From Amaurobius ferox (taxonomy: Eukaryota > Arthropoda > Arachnida > Araneae > Amaurobiidae): DNA of 64,000 nt. Location: contig OX578145.1 in the NCBI GenBank assembly GCA_951213105.1, positions 6,313,191-6,377,190 on the forward strand, in the 5' to 3' direction. The notes below the pieces were generated by a model. That model searched no databases. It was not told the DNA's origin and saw nothing but the letters and a program-made list of their open reading frames with translations. A program made the translations under genes and the position numbers. Of the stretch, positions 1-11,379 are shown piece after piece; the stretch's first letter is position 1, and each line of letters starts with the position of its first letter.

Positions 1-930
1 ACACTAAAATGTTCGATTTTTGGAATAAAGGAGAAACGCTCCTTTTAAAACGTGATAGAGGCTTGATATTTGGTATATGGGCGAATCATCTCATAGAAAT
101 CACAAAAAGAATAGAGTTTTTCAAAAATGTATAGTTAAGGGGTGGGTACTCCACACAAAAGCATTCGAAAGATGAAATGATAGAAAAGCATACTTCACGA
201 TGAGCTAGAGACTTCAAATTTGGTGTACAGGTAAAAAGTTGGAAAGGAGGAAAGTGTGCAATTTCAGTTTTCCAACATTTGCTATTGTAGGGGGTGCCGC
301 TCACTAAAATTTTCGATTTGCCGAACAAATGAAAAACGCCTCCTTTACAATGTGATAGAAGCTTGAAATTTAGTATATGGGCTAACCATTTGACAAATAA
401 AACCAAACATGAATACAGTTTGACAGAAATGTTCATTAACGGGGTGCTACACAGAAAAACGTTCGAAAGGTGAAGTGATAGAAAAAACATGCTTCTCGAT
501 CGGATAGAGACTTCAAATTTGGTGTACGGGTAGATAAGTTTGAAAGGAAGAAAGTGTGAAATTTTAGATTTCCAATATTTGCTACTTTAAGGGGTGCTGC
601 ACACTAATATGTTCGATCTTCGGAATAAATGAGGCACACTTCCTTTTAAATGTGACAGAGGCTTGATATTAGGTATATGGGCCAATCATCTGATAAAAAA
701 CCCAAGACAAAGAGTTTTTCAAAAATGTTCATTTATGGGTGTACTTCACAGAGAAAAGTTCCAAAGGAGAAATAATAAATATGGGTGCCTCGGGATGAGA
801 TAGACTTTAATGTGGTGTACGGGTAAATAATTCGAAAGGAAGAAATGCGCAAATTTATTTTCCCAATATTTTCTTCTTTAGGGGGTTCTGCACACCAAAA
901 TATTCGATTTGTCGAATCAATGTGAAACGC
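1..930. repeat. Diverged ~300-bp tandem satellite, dimeric
   Basis: The same opening (close to ACACTAAAATGTTCGAT) recurs at 1, 301, 601 and about 892, giving three full units of about 300 bp that probably continue beyond the left edge. Each unit also holds two related halves of about 150 bp: GCTTGATATTTGGTATATGGGC near 62 has a diverged counterpart CTTCAAATTTGGTGTACAGG near 212. The array looks like dimers of a 150-bp monomer. ORFs inside it are low-complexity and not credible as genes. Confidence 0.8.
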
Positions 931-1974
931 GAATTATTAAAAAATTTACATTATTCAGGAGTTGCTTATTGCGAGACCGTTGATTTTCAACGGGTATTCG
1001 GTTAGTGGGATTATATATTTGTATAGAAGCGAAGGGAGATTTTGCAAAAAGAGGGCGGTTCTACTTTTTGTGTTCAATAGATTAAAATGGACTGAGCTGT
1101 GTACCGATTTAAGGTCTTTAGGACACAGGAAAGTATGTTAAAAAGGCCGAGAAGTTGGAACAGATAGTCAATTATCAGTCGTGATGAATTCAATAAAATA
1201 TTAAAATAATAGTAAGGGGTTCTGATTAAGGAAAAAAAAGTGCACTGCGAAATTGAATGAGATAAGCTGTTGCCATTTTTTCGCAGAGAGTTCACAGTCT
1301 TCTCGGATGTACTTACTTGCACACAGTTTCCCCCAAAAAAGTAATCGAACGCGAGATAGCGCAACTTTGATTATTAAGATTTTGAACGTCCTACGATTTG
1401 ATTCTATTTTGAGGGGACAGTACATGAAATGAATAAACAATGGACGTTTCAATAAATAATCTCTTAAAAGCATCTTTCGCAATGGCACCGGGTGAGTTCC
1501 ATTCCTATATATGAAAGGGAACATGTTAATAGACGCTCCTCGACCAAGCGATGGATGTTTTTCAAGGCCGAGGAATATTTGGCGCGTGCGTTTTCTTACC
1601 TTATACAGCGAAGCGCAAAATAACGAAAGTTAAAAGCCCGTTTCTGTCTGTCAAGAATGGCTAAACGGACAAACATACTTTTGGTTCACCGCTTTGTTAA
1701 TCTTAATAAAGAGCCCATCTCAGGCTGAAAGTAGGCGCGATTTTGTACCGCTTTAATAAATAAATGTGACATTTCAAACATACGCTTCCACTCTCAATAT
1801 CTGCCGAAACAATGAGGTGACACTTTGGCAAGCAGCGAGACTGGATCCGTGGTATGTTTTAATATAATTTTATACCTCCTACACCTCCTCCTCGGAACAA
1901 CGGGAATTAAAATCCCCATTCAGTCTAGTAGGACCGCTTATCAGTCAAAAACGACTCAACCGATGGACCTGCTT
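931..1974. other. Non-coding stretch, no gene seen
   Basis: AT-rich sequence between the satellite and the SINE. Short ORFs on the minus strand (1074-1524) have no recognisable family. It lies downstream of the last recognised vein/neuregulin exon and could hold 3' exons or UTR of that gene, but I could not identify one with confidence. Confidence 0.4.
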
Positions 1975-1987
1975 TTAAGACGGGTTT

Positions 1988-2272
1988 CTTCTTTTTCGAC
2001 CCAGACCGTCCGACCTACCAGAAAGGTGTAAGGTATCTGTTTGGACGGCCGGGAAGTGCCACCCAATTTAGACCGGAACCCAGTGGGGGAGGCATCCACA
2101 GGGAGCGTACCCTCCTTCCCCTACCACCAACCTCTCGGAAGGACTTACGGACCCACATGTTTAATGTGATCGTACTCCGCGTGAACACGGCGGCAGTTTG
2201 GGCAGTGGCGGGAATCGAACCCGGGACAACCGAGTGCAACCTCCGCGCGCTAACCACAGGGCTACCGCGCCC
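1988..2272 (-). mobile_element. tRNA-derived SINE, full length, with 13-bp target site duplication
   Basis: Read on the minus strand from 2272, the element opens with a tRNA-like head. It has a pol III A box (TGGTTAGCGCG, about 2246-2256) and a B box (GGTTCGATTCC, 2211-2221). A tRNA-unrelated body follows, ending in a short A-rich tail near 1988. The insertion is bracketed by a perfect direct repeat, TTAAGACGGGTTT, at 1975-1987 and 2273-2285. This is the expected signature of LINE-mediated retroposition. The body recurs, 5'-truncated, at 27150. It is a SINE and not a tRNA gene, because the tRNA part is joined to 200 bp of unrelated body and lies between target duplications. Confidence 0.9.
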
Positions 2273-2695
2273 TTAAGACGGGTTTGTTATGCTTAATATG
2301 GGTGGCTAAAATAGTTTCAATTTTGGTTTAAAAAACGCTATTAAAAAAGTCAACGAGGAGAGAAAGGACGCCCTAAATAAGGATTTCATCCTTGTAGTGT
2401 GATCATCCTTGTAGGGCGTTTGCTCATCCTTGTGTAGCGTGATTGTATGGTTGTGTGTGAAATAAATTGTATTTTGATGATGGCGGTCAGCAACAAGAAT
2501 ATCCGAAATTTTGAATCGAATTAAATCTTCCCAAACCGTAGAAACTGTGCTCTAGGAAGACGAAACCTCACTTGAAGAGTCCTGGCCGAGATGGAAAAAT
2601 GACGCAGTATTTAAAATGCATGCGAGACAGTATAATGACAAATCCTTTTAAGAAAGAAAACGGAGAATAATAATAACAATAATAATAAAACTCAC

Positions 2696-2766
2696 TTTTG
2701 ACTTCCCCCACAGAAACCCGGACGTCTTTGTAATCACATCGGAGTCCGACGTATCCTTCAGCGCAA
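2696..2766 (-). CDS. vn: Vein/neuregulin-like EGF ligand: second EGF exon
   Basis: 71-nt internal exon. The acceptor is TTTCGTTGCAG before 2766 and the donor is GTGAGT after 2696. It completes the split codon left by the exon at 10699-10798 and encodes CAEGYVGLRCDYKDV followed by RVSVGEVK. This supplies cysteines 5 and 6 of an EGF domain with the Gly-Tyr and Gly-x-Arg-Cys pattern typical of EGF-receptor ligands. The phase is 1 in and 1 out, agreeing with the upstream exon. What follows (transmembrane segment as in neuregulins, or a secreted end as in insect Vein) is not visible, since no downstream exon was recognised. The intron upstream is about 7.9 kb and full of mobile DNA. Confidence 0.75.
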
Positions 2767-4109
2767 CTGCAACGAAAGACGTTCAAAATAATTAATAAAT
2801 GGAACGGATGCACGCCCACTTTAATAAAACCACCTTCCTCGACCTACGCAAGTTTACAAAGTCAAAGCGCTTCATCATCTTTCATTTAATATATTAATAT
2901 TTATTTATTGACTGTTTTCAAAGAAGGTACAAGGATTCGTTAGCATGATATACTCGACATACCAGAATCATTTATAAGTAACTTTTTTTTTTTAAATGTT
3001 ATCAGAAAATGTTTGATAAATGCATCCAAAAAGGATTCCAATTATAGCGTGTTACCCTTCACTTTAAAAGGCTTGAATATTCTTTTCGATGGATACCATG
3101 CTTTACAATGTACCCCCAGGGTGTAACTGATGACGTCACGAACCCCAAAATCGAATGGCGGCTATTTTTCACAACAATGATTGAAGTGATCATTGAGGCA
3201 TAAATAGCACCTTTTATGCGTCATTATGTCCCATTGTGCTCATGTTAAAAAAATATAAAATTGAGAAATTTAAGTTCGAATTAAAAAAAATCGATCTAAT
3301 TCTAGATTTTTGGATAACAAAGCCGGATGTGAAAATCCAAATATGTGTGGCAGTTATCCTGAACACAAGATATACAAAAACCACAGACACACAAACAGAC
3401 ATCGCTGCCAAAATAGCCACCTCTTAAAACATATATTGACGTCCAAATCTCGAATTCGGAAATGTTCTTGAAGACAATACTTTCTTTATACTCTGTTATA
3501 GAGTACCGATAGATCGACTCATTGGGTTGTTCTAAATTAAGTTTAGAACATAAAGATAATTAATAATTTCTTAATTAAAATCGTTCCCTTTCCTAAATTG
3601 TTTGAATTAACCTCTTACCAGTCTGGAAATGGTTCTCATGGTTTGATGAAATTGAAAAGTAATATATTATTATTATATATTATATATATATATAATATAT
3701 TATTATTATATTATAATATGTATTATTATATTGTTTCAACATTATAAATAATATTTAAACTTTTGAAAATTATATAAATTGAATTTGTAGACTACCACAA
3801 TGAATGAAAATTCAAGCGTTAAACAAAATAAAAGAATCCGTCTACGACATACGTATAACTATTGTGAGGAAGGAAAAACAGCTAGAAAGCAAATCCATTG
3901 ATAAAGATAATACTGGTTTCATTTCAAGTGAAATGAACGTAATAAAACAAAATGATTCCACTTAATAGTAGTTAATTAATATTTATTTATTTTGTTTCTT
4001 ATCCCTTGACTGAAATGTTGAACAATAAATAAAAATCTGATGTGGGCAACACATGACTTTCCTTATACAATGCAGTGATTTGACTACTTTTACAGCTAAA
4101 AAAATTTGT
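2767..4109. other. Intronic stretch with AT microsatellite
   Basis: Part of the intron between the two EGF exons. It holds an AT-rich, nearly palindromic TATTAT/ATAATA microsatellite at about 3660-3735 and otherwise no supported gene. Opposed short ORFs at 3214-3427 are mutual shadows. Confidence 0.5.
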
Positions 4110-4345
4110 ATTCTTATAGTAGATACTTATATTCTTTCCAAGATATTGAATTTTCTTGAATGAGTCGTCATTTTCATGGATTGAGCGTCATTTTTATCCA
4201 TTTGGTGGAATTTTTGTTAATTTGGCAGCATTTAAAAATGTCGCCAAGTTGGTGACATTCCGCTAAATTTATCGCCAAAATATCGCCAAGCGTTATGGAC
4301 GGAGATATAAGTTATTCTTACAGCGGATAAATGACTATTGGCGTT
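4110..4345. repeat. Dispersed repeat family A, copy 1
   Basis: The sequence contains GAGCGTCATTTTTATCCATTT, several 'atcgccaa' blocks and an ending near ATAAATGACTATTGGCG. The same order of motifs recurs, diverged, at about 11380-11670 and 31190-31440. This suggests one unclassified dispersed element of about 250 bp. No terminal repeats or coding potential were seen. Confidence 0.45.
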
Positions 4346-4429
4346 CAAATACAAAAGTATTACTCAAAGTATCTTTTTTCATGAATGGAACGAGCTAGTA
4401 AATAAACTTCAACATATTCATCCAATTTA

Positions 4430-4747
4430 TCAAAATCAGTATATAAAAATATTAATAATCAGTTATTAAGAATAAAAGTGTTAAGTACATCATGTTACTA
4501 CAAAGAACATCTTATTAAATTCATAAACACCACTATACAAAATACATACCCGCCAAACCTTATTTTTTCATTTATTAAAGCACAATTTAATTTTAAATTT
4601 AAAACCTTGCTTCAACTTCAGCAACATATTGATAGGTCAGTCTCAACCATTTTTGAAAAAAAAAAGAATTTAAACAAATTATCATCTCCAGTTTCTCTTC
4701 CCACAGTTGCACTCATAGTACATCAATTTAACTGTAACCTATTTTGA
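4430..4747 (+). pseudogene. Retroelement ORF fragment (RT-like element, C-terminal part)
   Basis: The frame encodes a stretch with NNQLLRI, then HLIKFINTTIQNTYPPNLIF. It aligns by eye with the minus-strand fragment at 33811-34160, which has INQVLRIN and HFIELLNTATNNAYPPQFV. Both lie just after the reverse-transcriptase region in a family of degenerate animal retroelements whose RT ends in a 'FLDL' motif. I recognise the pattern but cannot fix the clade (Penelope-like is one option). The frame opens without a proper start and ends in a low-complexity tail, so this is a remnant. Confidence 0.5.
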
Positions 4748-5583
4748 GTTGGAAAAAGCGTAGTCAGTATCAATTACTCTCCAATGTAAGAAGCACAAGG
4801 GGTAAATCAATTTATGTTATTTTATTATTATTATTATTATTTTTCATCTTATACATTACAATGTATTTTCATCTAAAAACACAGTCATACGCTGGTATAT
4901 TTGTTTATTTTATTTGATTATTTTTATATTTATATCTGATCCAATTTCTACGTTCTTCTACGTCGGGCCATGTGCATTATTTCTACAATACAATTTACAA
5001 TAATGCACACAGAAACGTAGAAATAGCATTAAAGAACCAGGTATGGCTCTTGATAACGTACATGGTTTCGGAAATGCTTTTCACTTTTTTCAATTCATTC
5101 ATTTTCAAAAAAATTTTTGGGAGCAAGAAAGGCCTAGCTCTACGTGCAAATAAAATTTTTTTTTTCTGTTTTGCAACTTTTCATCTTATACACTATTCGT
5201 GTGTTTACACCATGTATGTTTATGCAGGGAACACGGGGATTAGTACCTTCAGTACCTGTATTACATATATGATTTATAATAAAATTTTTATCTAAGGGTG
5301 TAAGTTAAGGGATTACAATTACCAATCCTTAAAAAATGTAATTCCTTTTCAATTCCTTAACTTATATATCGAACAGGGAAAAAGGGGTATTTTATACCAA
5401 TTTAGTACCTGTTTTATTTATAATATTTTATTTATAATGTTCTCTTTAACATCTTCACAAGCTTGCCGTATAATCACTAATGATATCAAATATTCACTTC
5501 AGACCATCTTATTTTCATTTTTGCTATACTATCTCAATATATCATCATTCTCTGGTATAAATAATACAAGTAAATTAAAATTC

Positions 5584-5628
<45 letters not shown>
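4748..5628. other. Intronic AT-rich stretch ending in a (TA)n tract
   Basis: No supported gene. A (TA)n/(CATA)n microsatellite at about 5584-5628 leads directly into the first foldback MITE. That fits the TA target preference of mariner-type elements. Confidence 0.5.
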
Positions 5629-6463
5629 CAGGGTGTGCCGAAAACATTGACCTCGGCTTTTATTCCTTAAATATTGATCTTAGACATATATAATAAATTA
5701 CAAAGTTGCGTCAAAAAAGGTACAAAATTTTATGAAATCGATAAAAATTTTCAGGGGATTAAATTTGAGGAAATACAAAATTTAAATTTTTATACGGCTC
5801 CAGTACAAAAACATTTCCAATGAGTAAAATGTGCCCCATGCACTAATAAGGTGATGTATAAAATTTCAGCATTTTATCATAAAAAGTCCCAAAGATATGT
5901 TTAAATAAAGTGGGTAAGGGATTAATCACACATTAAAATGTAAATATTTACAGCAAGAGTGCAAATGACGCAACGCAGACATGCATCGTAGGCTTGTTAT
6001 CAAGCGAATGCAGCTCTGTATTGGCATGGATTGAAAATATTTTGAACAAGCTTTGTAATCTTTGTGTAAAGTTATTATTTCTACACAGTGTAGGTACTTT
6101 TGTACTAATAAATAGAAAAATTATTATTTATTTATGTAATCATGTAATGTCGATGTATCGAAAAGTGGTTTAAGTCAGCATTTTTGTCTTTTCATATCTC
6201 TGGGACTTTTTATGATAAAATGCTGAAATTTTGTACATCACCTTATTAGTGTATGGGGCACATTTTACTCATTGGAAATGTTTTTGTACGAGAGCCGTAT
6301 AAAAATTCAAATTTTGTATTTCTTAAAATGTAATTCCTTTGAAAATTTTAATTGAGTTCATAAAATTCTGTACCCTTTTTTTGCAACTTTGTAATTTAGT
6401 ACATATGTCTAAAATCAATATTTTAGGAATAAAAGCCGAGATCAATGTTTTGGGGTCACCCTG
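5629..6463. mobile_element. Foldback MITE 1, ~270-bp TIRs, mariner-type CAGGGTG ends
   Basis: Starts CAGGGTGTGCCGAAAACA after TA and ends with the inverse, CACCCTG, before TA. The arms (about 5629-5900 and 6195-6463) are inverted copies. For example, the block around ATAAAAAGTCCCAAAGATATG at 5878 is matched in reverse near 6195-6215. The roughly 300-bp centre has no ORF. The TA flanks and long imperfect inverted arms make this a non-autonomous Tc1/mariner-superfamily foldback element. Confidence 0.8.
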
Positions 6464-6477
6464 TATATACATATATA

Positions 6478-7329
6478 CAGGGTGTCCCAAAAAGATTGAA
6501 ACGCGCTTTAATACTTTACCTGTTGGAGATAAGTGGGCAATGTAGCTTACAAAAATGTTGAAAGTAAGGCAGGAAATAAGACTACGTTAATGAAATAGTC
6601 CTCCCATTCATTTTTAAAAAGTTGCACTTTTAATTTTTATACGACACCCTTAGACAAATTGGGTCAATCAGAAAATTTTTATTTTTAATGCAACAAGATC
6701 ATTAAAAAAACCTGCATATCTGTATCTTTAAAATTGAACGAGTTATATTTAATTGAACATTGTGAATGGAGACCCTATATCAAATTAGAATTGTAAATTT
6801 GTGACATATCACAAAATAGATAAAACTGGATGATAATACATACATAGGATACCCAACCGCGTAGTGAGTAGCACTGCTTTATATGATCTCTGTCTATGTA
6901 ATGCTTTATTTAGATGCATTTGTGATAAGAAATTTTGACACACATTAAAGCATTTTTGATCTAAACAATTTCCATCATCCATTTGTTTATGATCCCTATT
7001 TTCACCGATGCCTTTCACATGGTACGGAAAAGTGGCATAAGTCAGATTTTTTCCTTTATCGTAATTCAGTTGATTTTAAAGATACAGATATGCGGGTTTT
7101 TTAATGATCTTGTTGCATTAAAAATTAAAAAAAAATCTGGACCTAATTTGTCTAAGTGGGTCGTATAAAAATTTAAAAAGTGTAACTTTTTGAAAATGAA
7201 TGGGAGGACTATTTCATTAACGTAGTCTTATTTCCTACCTTACTTTCAACATTTTTACAATTTATATTGCCCACTTATCTCCAAAAGGTAAAGAATTAAA
7301 GCTCGTTTCAATTTTTTGGTGACACCCTG
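6478..7329. mobile_element. Foldback MITE 2, same termini, different arms
   Basis: Starts CAGGGTGTCCCAAAAAGATT at 6478 and ends CACCCTG at 7329, with TA on both sides. The arms (about 6478-6740 and 7070-7329) are long inverted repeats. For example, GGAGGACTATTTCATTAACG in the right arm is the inverse of sequence near 6590 in the left. Only the outermost bases match MITE 1; the arm bodies differ, so these are two families using the same terminal recognition sequence. The right end cuts into a retroelement fragment at 7330. Confidence 0.8.
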
Positions 7330-7580
7330 TATATTACAATAGCGACCATGTATATCAAATGCTAATTCACTATCCTTGTCAAGCATTATTGTAAGATCTA
7401 AGAAGTTTACTTTATAAAATGGAAATTTATAATTAAGTAATAGTTCAAGGTAGAAAGGGTAATGAGTGCGAATAATATTATCATTAAAGTTTTCAAAAAT
7501 GACTGCCAATACACCATCCATAAATAGGTGAATTTGATCATAAGAATTAGAAAAGTTTCTCTCATAATAATGTCAGTGAT
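7330..7580 (-). pseudogene. Reverse-transcriptase fragment with decayed catalytic motif
   Basis: On the minus strand the frame contains FMDGVLAVIFENFNDN and, about 45 residues later, VNFLDLTIMLDKDSEL. The first looks like the RT catalytic 'YMDD' motif with the second Asp changed to Gly. The second matches the 'FLDLTI' motif that follows the palm in several non-LTR or Penelope-like RTs. The fragment is truncated on its C-terminal side by MITE 2. It is too short to assign a clade. Confidence 0.5.
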
Positions 7581-9546
7581 TAATTGTATTGATTATCTAG
7601 GCAGCTTTAATTAGCCGAGTATTATGGTAGCCCAATAGTCTGAGTACTCATCTGACCCAATTGAAAAAAATAGGTATTATAAAGTAGAAGAAAATATGTA
7701 CTATAAAGTAGAGGTATTATAAAGTAGAAAAAAATAGGTATTATAAAGAATAAAAAAAATAGGTATTATAAAGTAAATAAATTAAAGTTGACTATAGTTA
7801 TAGTTTCTTTAAATTAGGCACCTATAACGTTAAACATATCTTTTAAATCGCCACCTCATCTCAATCCCCCTCTTCTGACATTCACGGTAGAACGGACGAC
7901 GAGTACGACAACAGACGCTTAATGCGTTCGCTGGACAGCGCCCTCTAGCTCTTAACCGCGTGCGTTACGATCATGCACTGCATGACAAAAAGTGCTTGTT
8001 TAGGTGTGTTCTAACATCCCTTAAAGTTTTGGCCCATCGTTTGGAATCACCCCGTATATATATATTAAAAGTGAAATCATTGGACACGTTTATAAAAGGG
8101 TCGACAGATTCTCTTTTCCTCAATCTATTCGTTCAGTCAGTTATTTTCGTCATCCCATATCGAACTCAAAATAAAGCACTAGTTTTAGCATCAAGGCGTA
8201 TATAAAAGGCATTATTCTTTCTCCCGAACCAAACACGAGATTGCATTGTAAAATGAACCCTTTTTTCCGATTTTAGACGAACACCTCCCATCTGCTCCTT
8301 AAAATAAAAAGAAGTCTCCATAATGCGTATCCCACTCCCAAAGAGTCGAGACGGCATACCAACAGGTCATTGTTGAATGCGATTAGTTTAATCCAAAATA
8401 CCCCCCATCTACGCACAACAGCCTCTTCCGAATGGCACAACCTACTTTACTATAACATAATTTTAAAAGGGCAATTGGAAGGGGGGTCGTCCAGGTAGTA
8501 TTTTTTAAAACAAATCCACAGATCTATTTTCCAAATAAAATCTCGACTCGCAAGTAAAGAAGACATTTGCAAAAAAAAGTGTGGTGCGGTAGAAGTCGTT
8601 AGGAAGTTGGAGCGAAACCCTAAACCGTGTGTCAACTTCCGCGGTGCTAATTTTATCTCTCTCGTGCCAAACATTACTCATAAACTCTTTAGAATACGTC
8701 CCACTTTACGTCCGTACTTTTTCTTTTACGCTCATTTTGAGGTCCGTCACCCTCCCTCTCGTTCATGGGATTCAATTGTACACATTTCCCTACAACGGAC
8801 GGGGCCGAAAATCGGATCTCGACTTTTCGACGAAGAGAAGCTCTAGAATGCGAATCCGTCATTTTTAGCGTACAATACCATAAAACAACGAAATGGACGA
8901 TCACCAAAATCTGAAAATAATGGAGGAATTAAAAAAAAAAAAATTCGAGTAGAAGAAATGAATGGAAAAGGATCATTCACGAGTCATCTCGATTCAGAAA
9001 TAATAGATTCAGAGATAATAAATTCAGAAATAATAGATAAAACCTTTGATACAGTTTCATTCCAAAATGGAATCAACGCGTACGTGATGTTAGCTTCATA
9101 AAGTTGAGAAACACGATTGCAGTGCCGAGAATGTTCAGCAAGAGAAGATGTTCTGTTCAAAACATAGCTCATATGCGGGGTGCTCGTTAGATATGGGAAT
9201 CCATCTTTTTTATTTTAAATAATGACCCGTTCAATTCAAAACAGAAGTTAAACACTGCAATAGTATTAAACAGAGCCTTATTATGATGGACGGTCGGGGT
9301 CATTCTAGTGACACACCAAACATGGGATAGATCAAACCGATGGTTGGAATTGAAATCAATCGATTTTTAATATAAATATTTAGAATTCTTCTCTCATATT
9401 TCCGCATTTCAATGACGCATTCTGACGTGACCTTCCCTGCATAATGCGACGACTTTACTTATCTCGCGGCGAAATACAGGTGTACAAGATATACGGTACG
9501 CTGTGGTGTTATCCCGTGAAATAAATAACTATTGACGGCAAAATCC
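7581..9546. other. Intronic stretch, short repeats only
   Basis: Contains an imperfect tandem of a GGTATTATAAAGTA(GAA) unit at about 7670-7775. An isolated end of another CAGGGTG-type MITE (CACCCCGTATATA near 8047-8059) and a 17-bp TTCAGAAATAATAGA tandem at about 8993-9040 follow. No supported gene; overlapping plus and minus ORFs at 8450-8907 are mutual shadows. Confidence 0.4.
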
Positions 9547-10482
9547 AAAACTGTTAAAAAAAGTACCTTGTCTCGCGAATGAAACGAACTCGATGTACGA
9601 GAAAGATGGTATCCTAGAAGTCGCGTATATGGAAAGAGAATGGATTGGATTCCATTTTAAACTTTGTCATTTTTGAGAGAAAATAATTTGAAAAACATGA
9701 AATATCTCGTTCTCAATGGGGTGTCATTCGTCTTATATCAAACTCCAATTTGGAAGTAATGTCTGTCGGTGTGTGTATGTATGTATGTACGAGGTAGGAA
9801 CAAAAAGTTCGGAGACTGCGCTGATATCTCCAACCCTGATTGGAGGAGAGGGGAACTATTTGACAGTGGCGTAGAGGCACATGTGACAGAAAAGGAAGAA
9901 GTAGGTGTTTTTCCAGACAATGCGTGTCAGTGAACTGTAGTTGTTCGCGTTCGTCGAAAACGAAAATGGCATAATGGCGCCGGCAGAAATACTGCACCTG
10001 CTGCAGCAGGTGCAATGTTTCTGCCGGCGATTTCCCCAAAACGCTAGTAGAATTTGATATTCGCACGTTATTCTTCAAACGCCATTTCCGTTTTTGACGA
10101 ACACAAACGACTCCAGTTCACCGGCACGCATCGTCCGGAAAAACACCCGTTTCTTCCTTTTCACATCTCGCGTCCCATGTGCCTCTAGGCCACGGTCAAA
10201 TAGTTTCCCTCTCCTCCAACCAGGATTGGAGATATCATCAGTCTCCGAACTTTTTAATCCTACCTCGTATATACATACATACACACACCGACCGTTTCAA
10301 AATGGAGGTGGATGCCATCGCCATTGAGAACGACCATTCTCGAGATATTTCATGTTTTTCAAATCATTTTCTCTCGAAAATGGTATAACGTTTAAAATGG
10401 AATTTAATCTATTCCTTTTCCATATACGCGACTTCTCGTACATCGAGTTCGTTTCATTGGCGAGACAATGCACTTTTTTGAA
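9547..10482. repeat. Large inverted repeat (palindrome) centred in a mariner remnant
   Basis: The left arm (about 9547-10003) and right arm (10004-10482) are inverted copies. The match runs from a perfect 22-bp central palindrome (9993-10014, core CTGCTGCAGCAG) through the mariner ends and well into flanking DNA. An example is CGAACTCGATGTACGAGA at 9587 against TCTCGTACATCGAGTTCG at 10434. The arms are about 450 bp and differ by substitutions and a small length difference. Because flanking sequence is included, this is an inverted duplication and not simply a transposon's own TIR. Confidence 0.8.
9790..10267. mobile_element. Mariner remnant, two 5' halves head to head
   Basis: Begins CGAGGTAGGAACAAAAAGTTCGGAGAC after TA (9788-9789) and ends with the inverse, CCTACCTCG, before TA (10268-10269). 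On the minus strand the inner right arm encodes a piece reading SVLGKSPAETLHLLQQ. It resembles the start of mariner transposases, which have an 'FxxKLGKSxxET' motif. The rest of the transposase is missing and the sequence turns back on itself at 10003. Confidence 0.7.
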
Positions 10483-10698
10483 TTGGAGTCGACGGATGTT
10501 CTCCCTATTCGAATGTTCCCTATGCATTGTAGTAGGTATGTAGGGAAAGCCGAAAGGGATTGTAAATGGACATTTTGTTACTATGGAAAGCATCCAGTGA
10601 CGCGTATGAAAATAAATAAGGTGAATAAGAGTGCGGTCAAGCATCCTTTCCAATAGACGCGTTCTTTCTGAAAAAAGACAATGTGAAAGGAAACTTAC

Positions 10699-10798
10699 TG
10701 GCATACGTATTCGCGCACATCTTTATAAAAGATACACGTCCCGCCGTTGTTGCAGAAGTCTGCCAGGTGACAGGGCTCGGTCGTCCAAGGGCTGGATT
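10699..10798 (-). CDS. vn: Vein/neuregulin-like EGF ligand: first EGF exon
   Basis: 100-nt internal exon. The acceptor is TATCTTCCAG before 10798 and the donor is GTAAGT after 10699. Two bases complete the codon begun by the Ig exon at 24539-24717. The encoded peptide runs SSPWTTEPCHLADFC, then NNGGTCIFYKDVREYVC, giving EGF cysteines 1 to 4 with the NGGTC signature of EGF-receptor ligands. The last two bases join T from the next exon to give His before cysteine 5. Together the two exons make a complete six-cysteine EGF domain. In the family this domain binds and activates the EGF receptor (Vein in insects, neuregulins with ErbB receptors in vertebrates). Assignment rests on domain order and phase, not on a database match. 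Confidence 0.8.
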
Positions 10799-11379
10799 CT
10801 GGAAGATAAAAAAAATCAGGGAACTTCTCTCAAACAAAATATCACGTGACATCCAACTTAGAACATCCAGTATTTCGCGATCAAACAAACAGAAACACGA
10901 TGTGACTTTCCCCGTTCCCAGTGTCAAAATGATGTATAAGCATCAACGTTGAATGACGCACTTAATAGAAAGTCGACAGCCCATCCAAAAGGTGCGAGTT
11001 GCCCGACGTCGAGCATTTCGTCATGCGTGACACCACGGACCGGGGAGGACTTTCAGAGTCGTTGCTAAAACACATCAGGTTTTCGCATTATTACAATTCA
11101 AAGTTCTTTGTTCCTTTTGAAATGGCCATATCCAGACGTCAACAACCTGCGCAGAGATTTTTAATGGTGCTGTGCACACCTTTCTCAGTGAGTCCAAAGA
11201 GATTCTCGGTCTCTTCAGAGAGCGAGAGAACAAAATGGGCTCATTTGCTATTCCCTTGACATCCCAGAGCCATGTAAAAAAAGAAACATTAAGTCGTGTC
11301 GTGCCCGAGATCACTTCCGGATCACACGACACCCTGTCAAACTGTTTCGAAGGACGCGTTTAACTCATATTTCAAGCCA
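10799..11379. other. Intronic stretch, no gene seen
   Basis: Start of the 13.7-kb intron upstream of the first EGF exon. Overlapping ORFs on both strands at 10631-11363 look like shadows; no domain was recognised. Confidence 0.4.

Noticed and set aside
1610..1724. Possible 3' terminal exon of the vein-like gene (acceptor-like TACTTTCAG before 1724, donor-like GTAAGA near 1598)
   Set aside because: In the required phase it encodes one residue and then a stop. There is no homology to judge by, so it was not annotated.
2205..2272. Possible functional tRNA gene on the minus strand (A and B boxes present)
   Set aside because: The tRNA-like part is fused to a 200-bp body, has an A-rich tail and sits between target duplications, so it is a SINE head.
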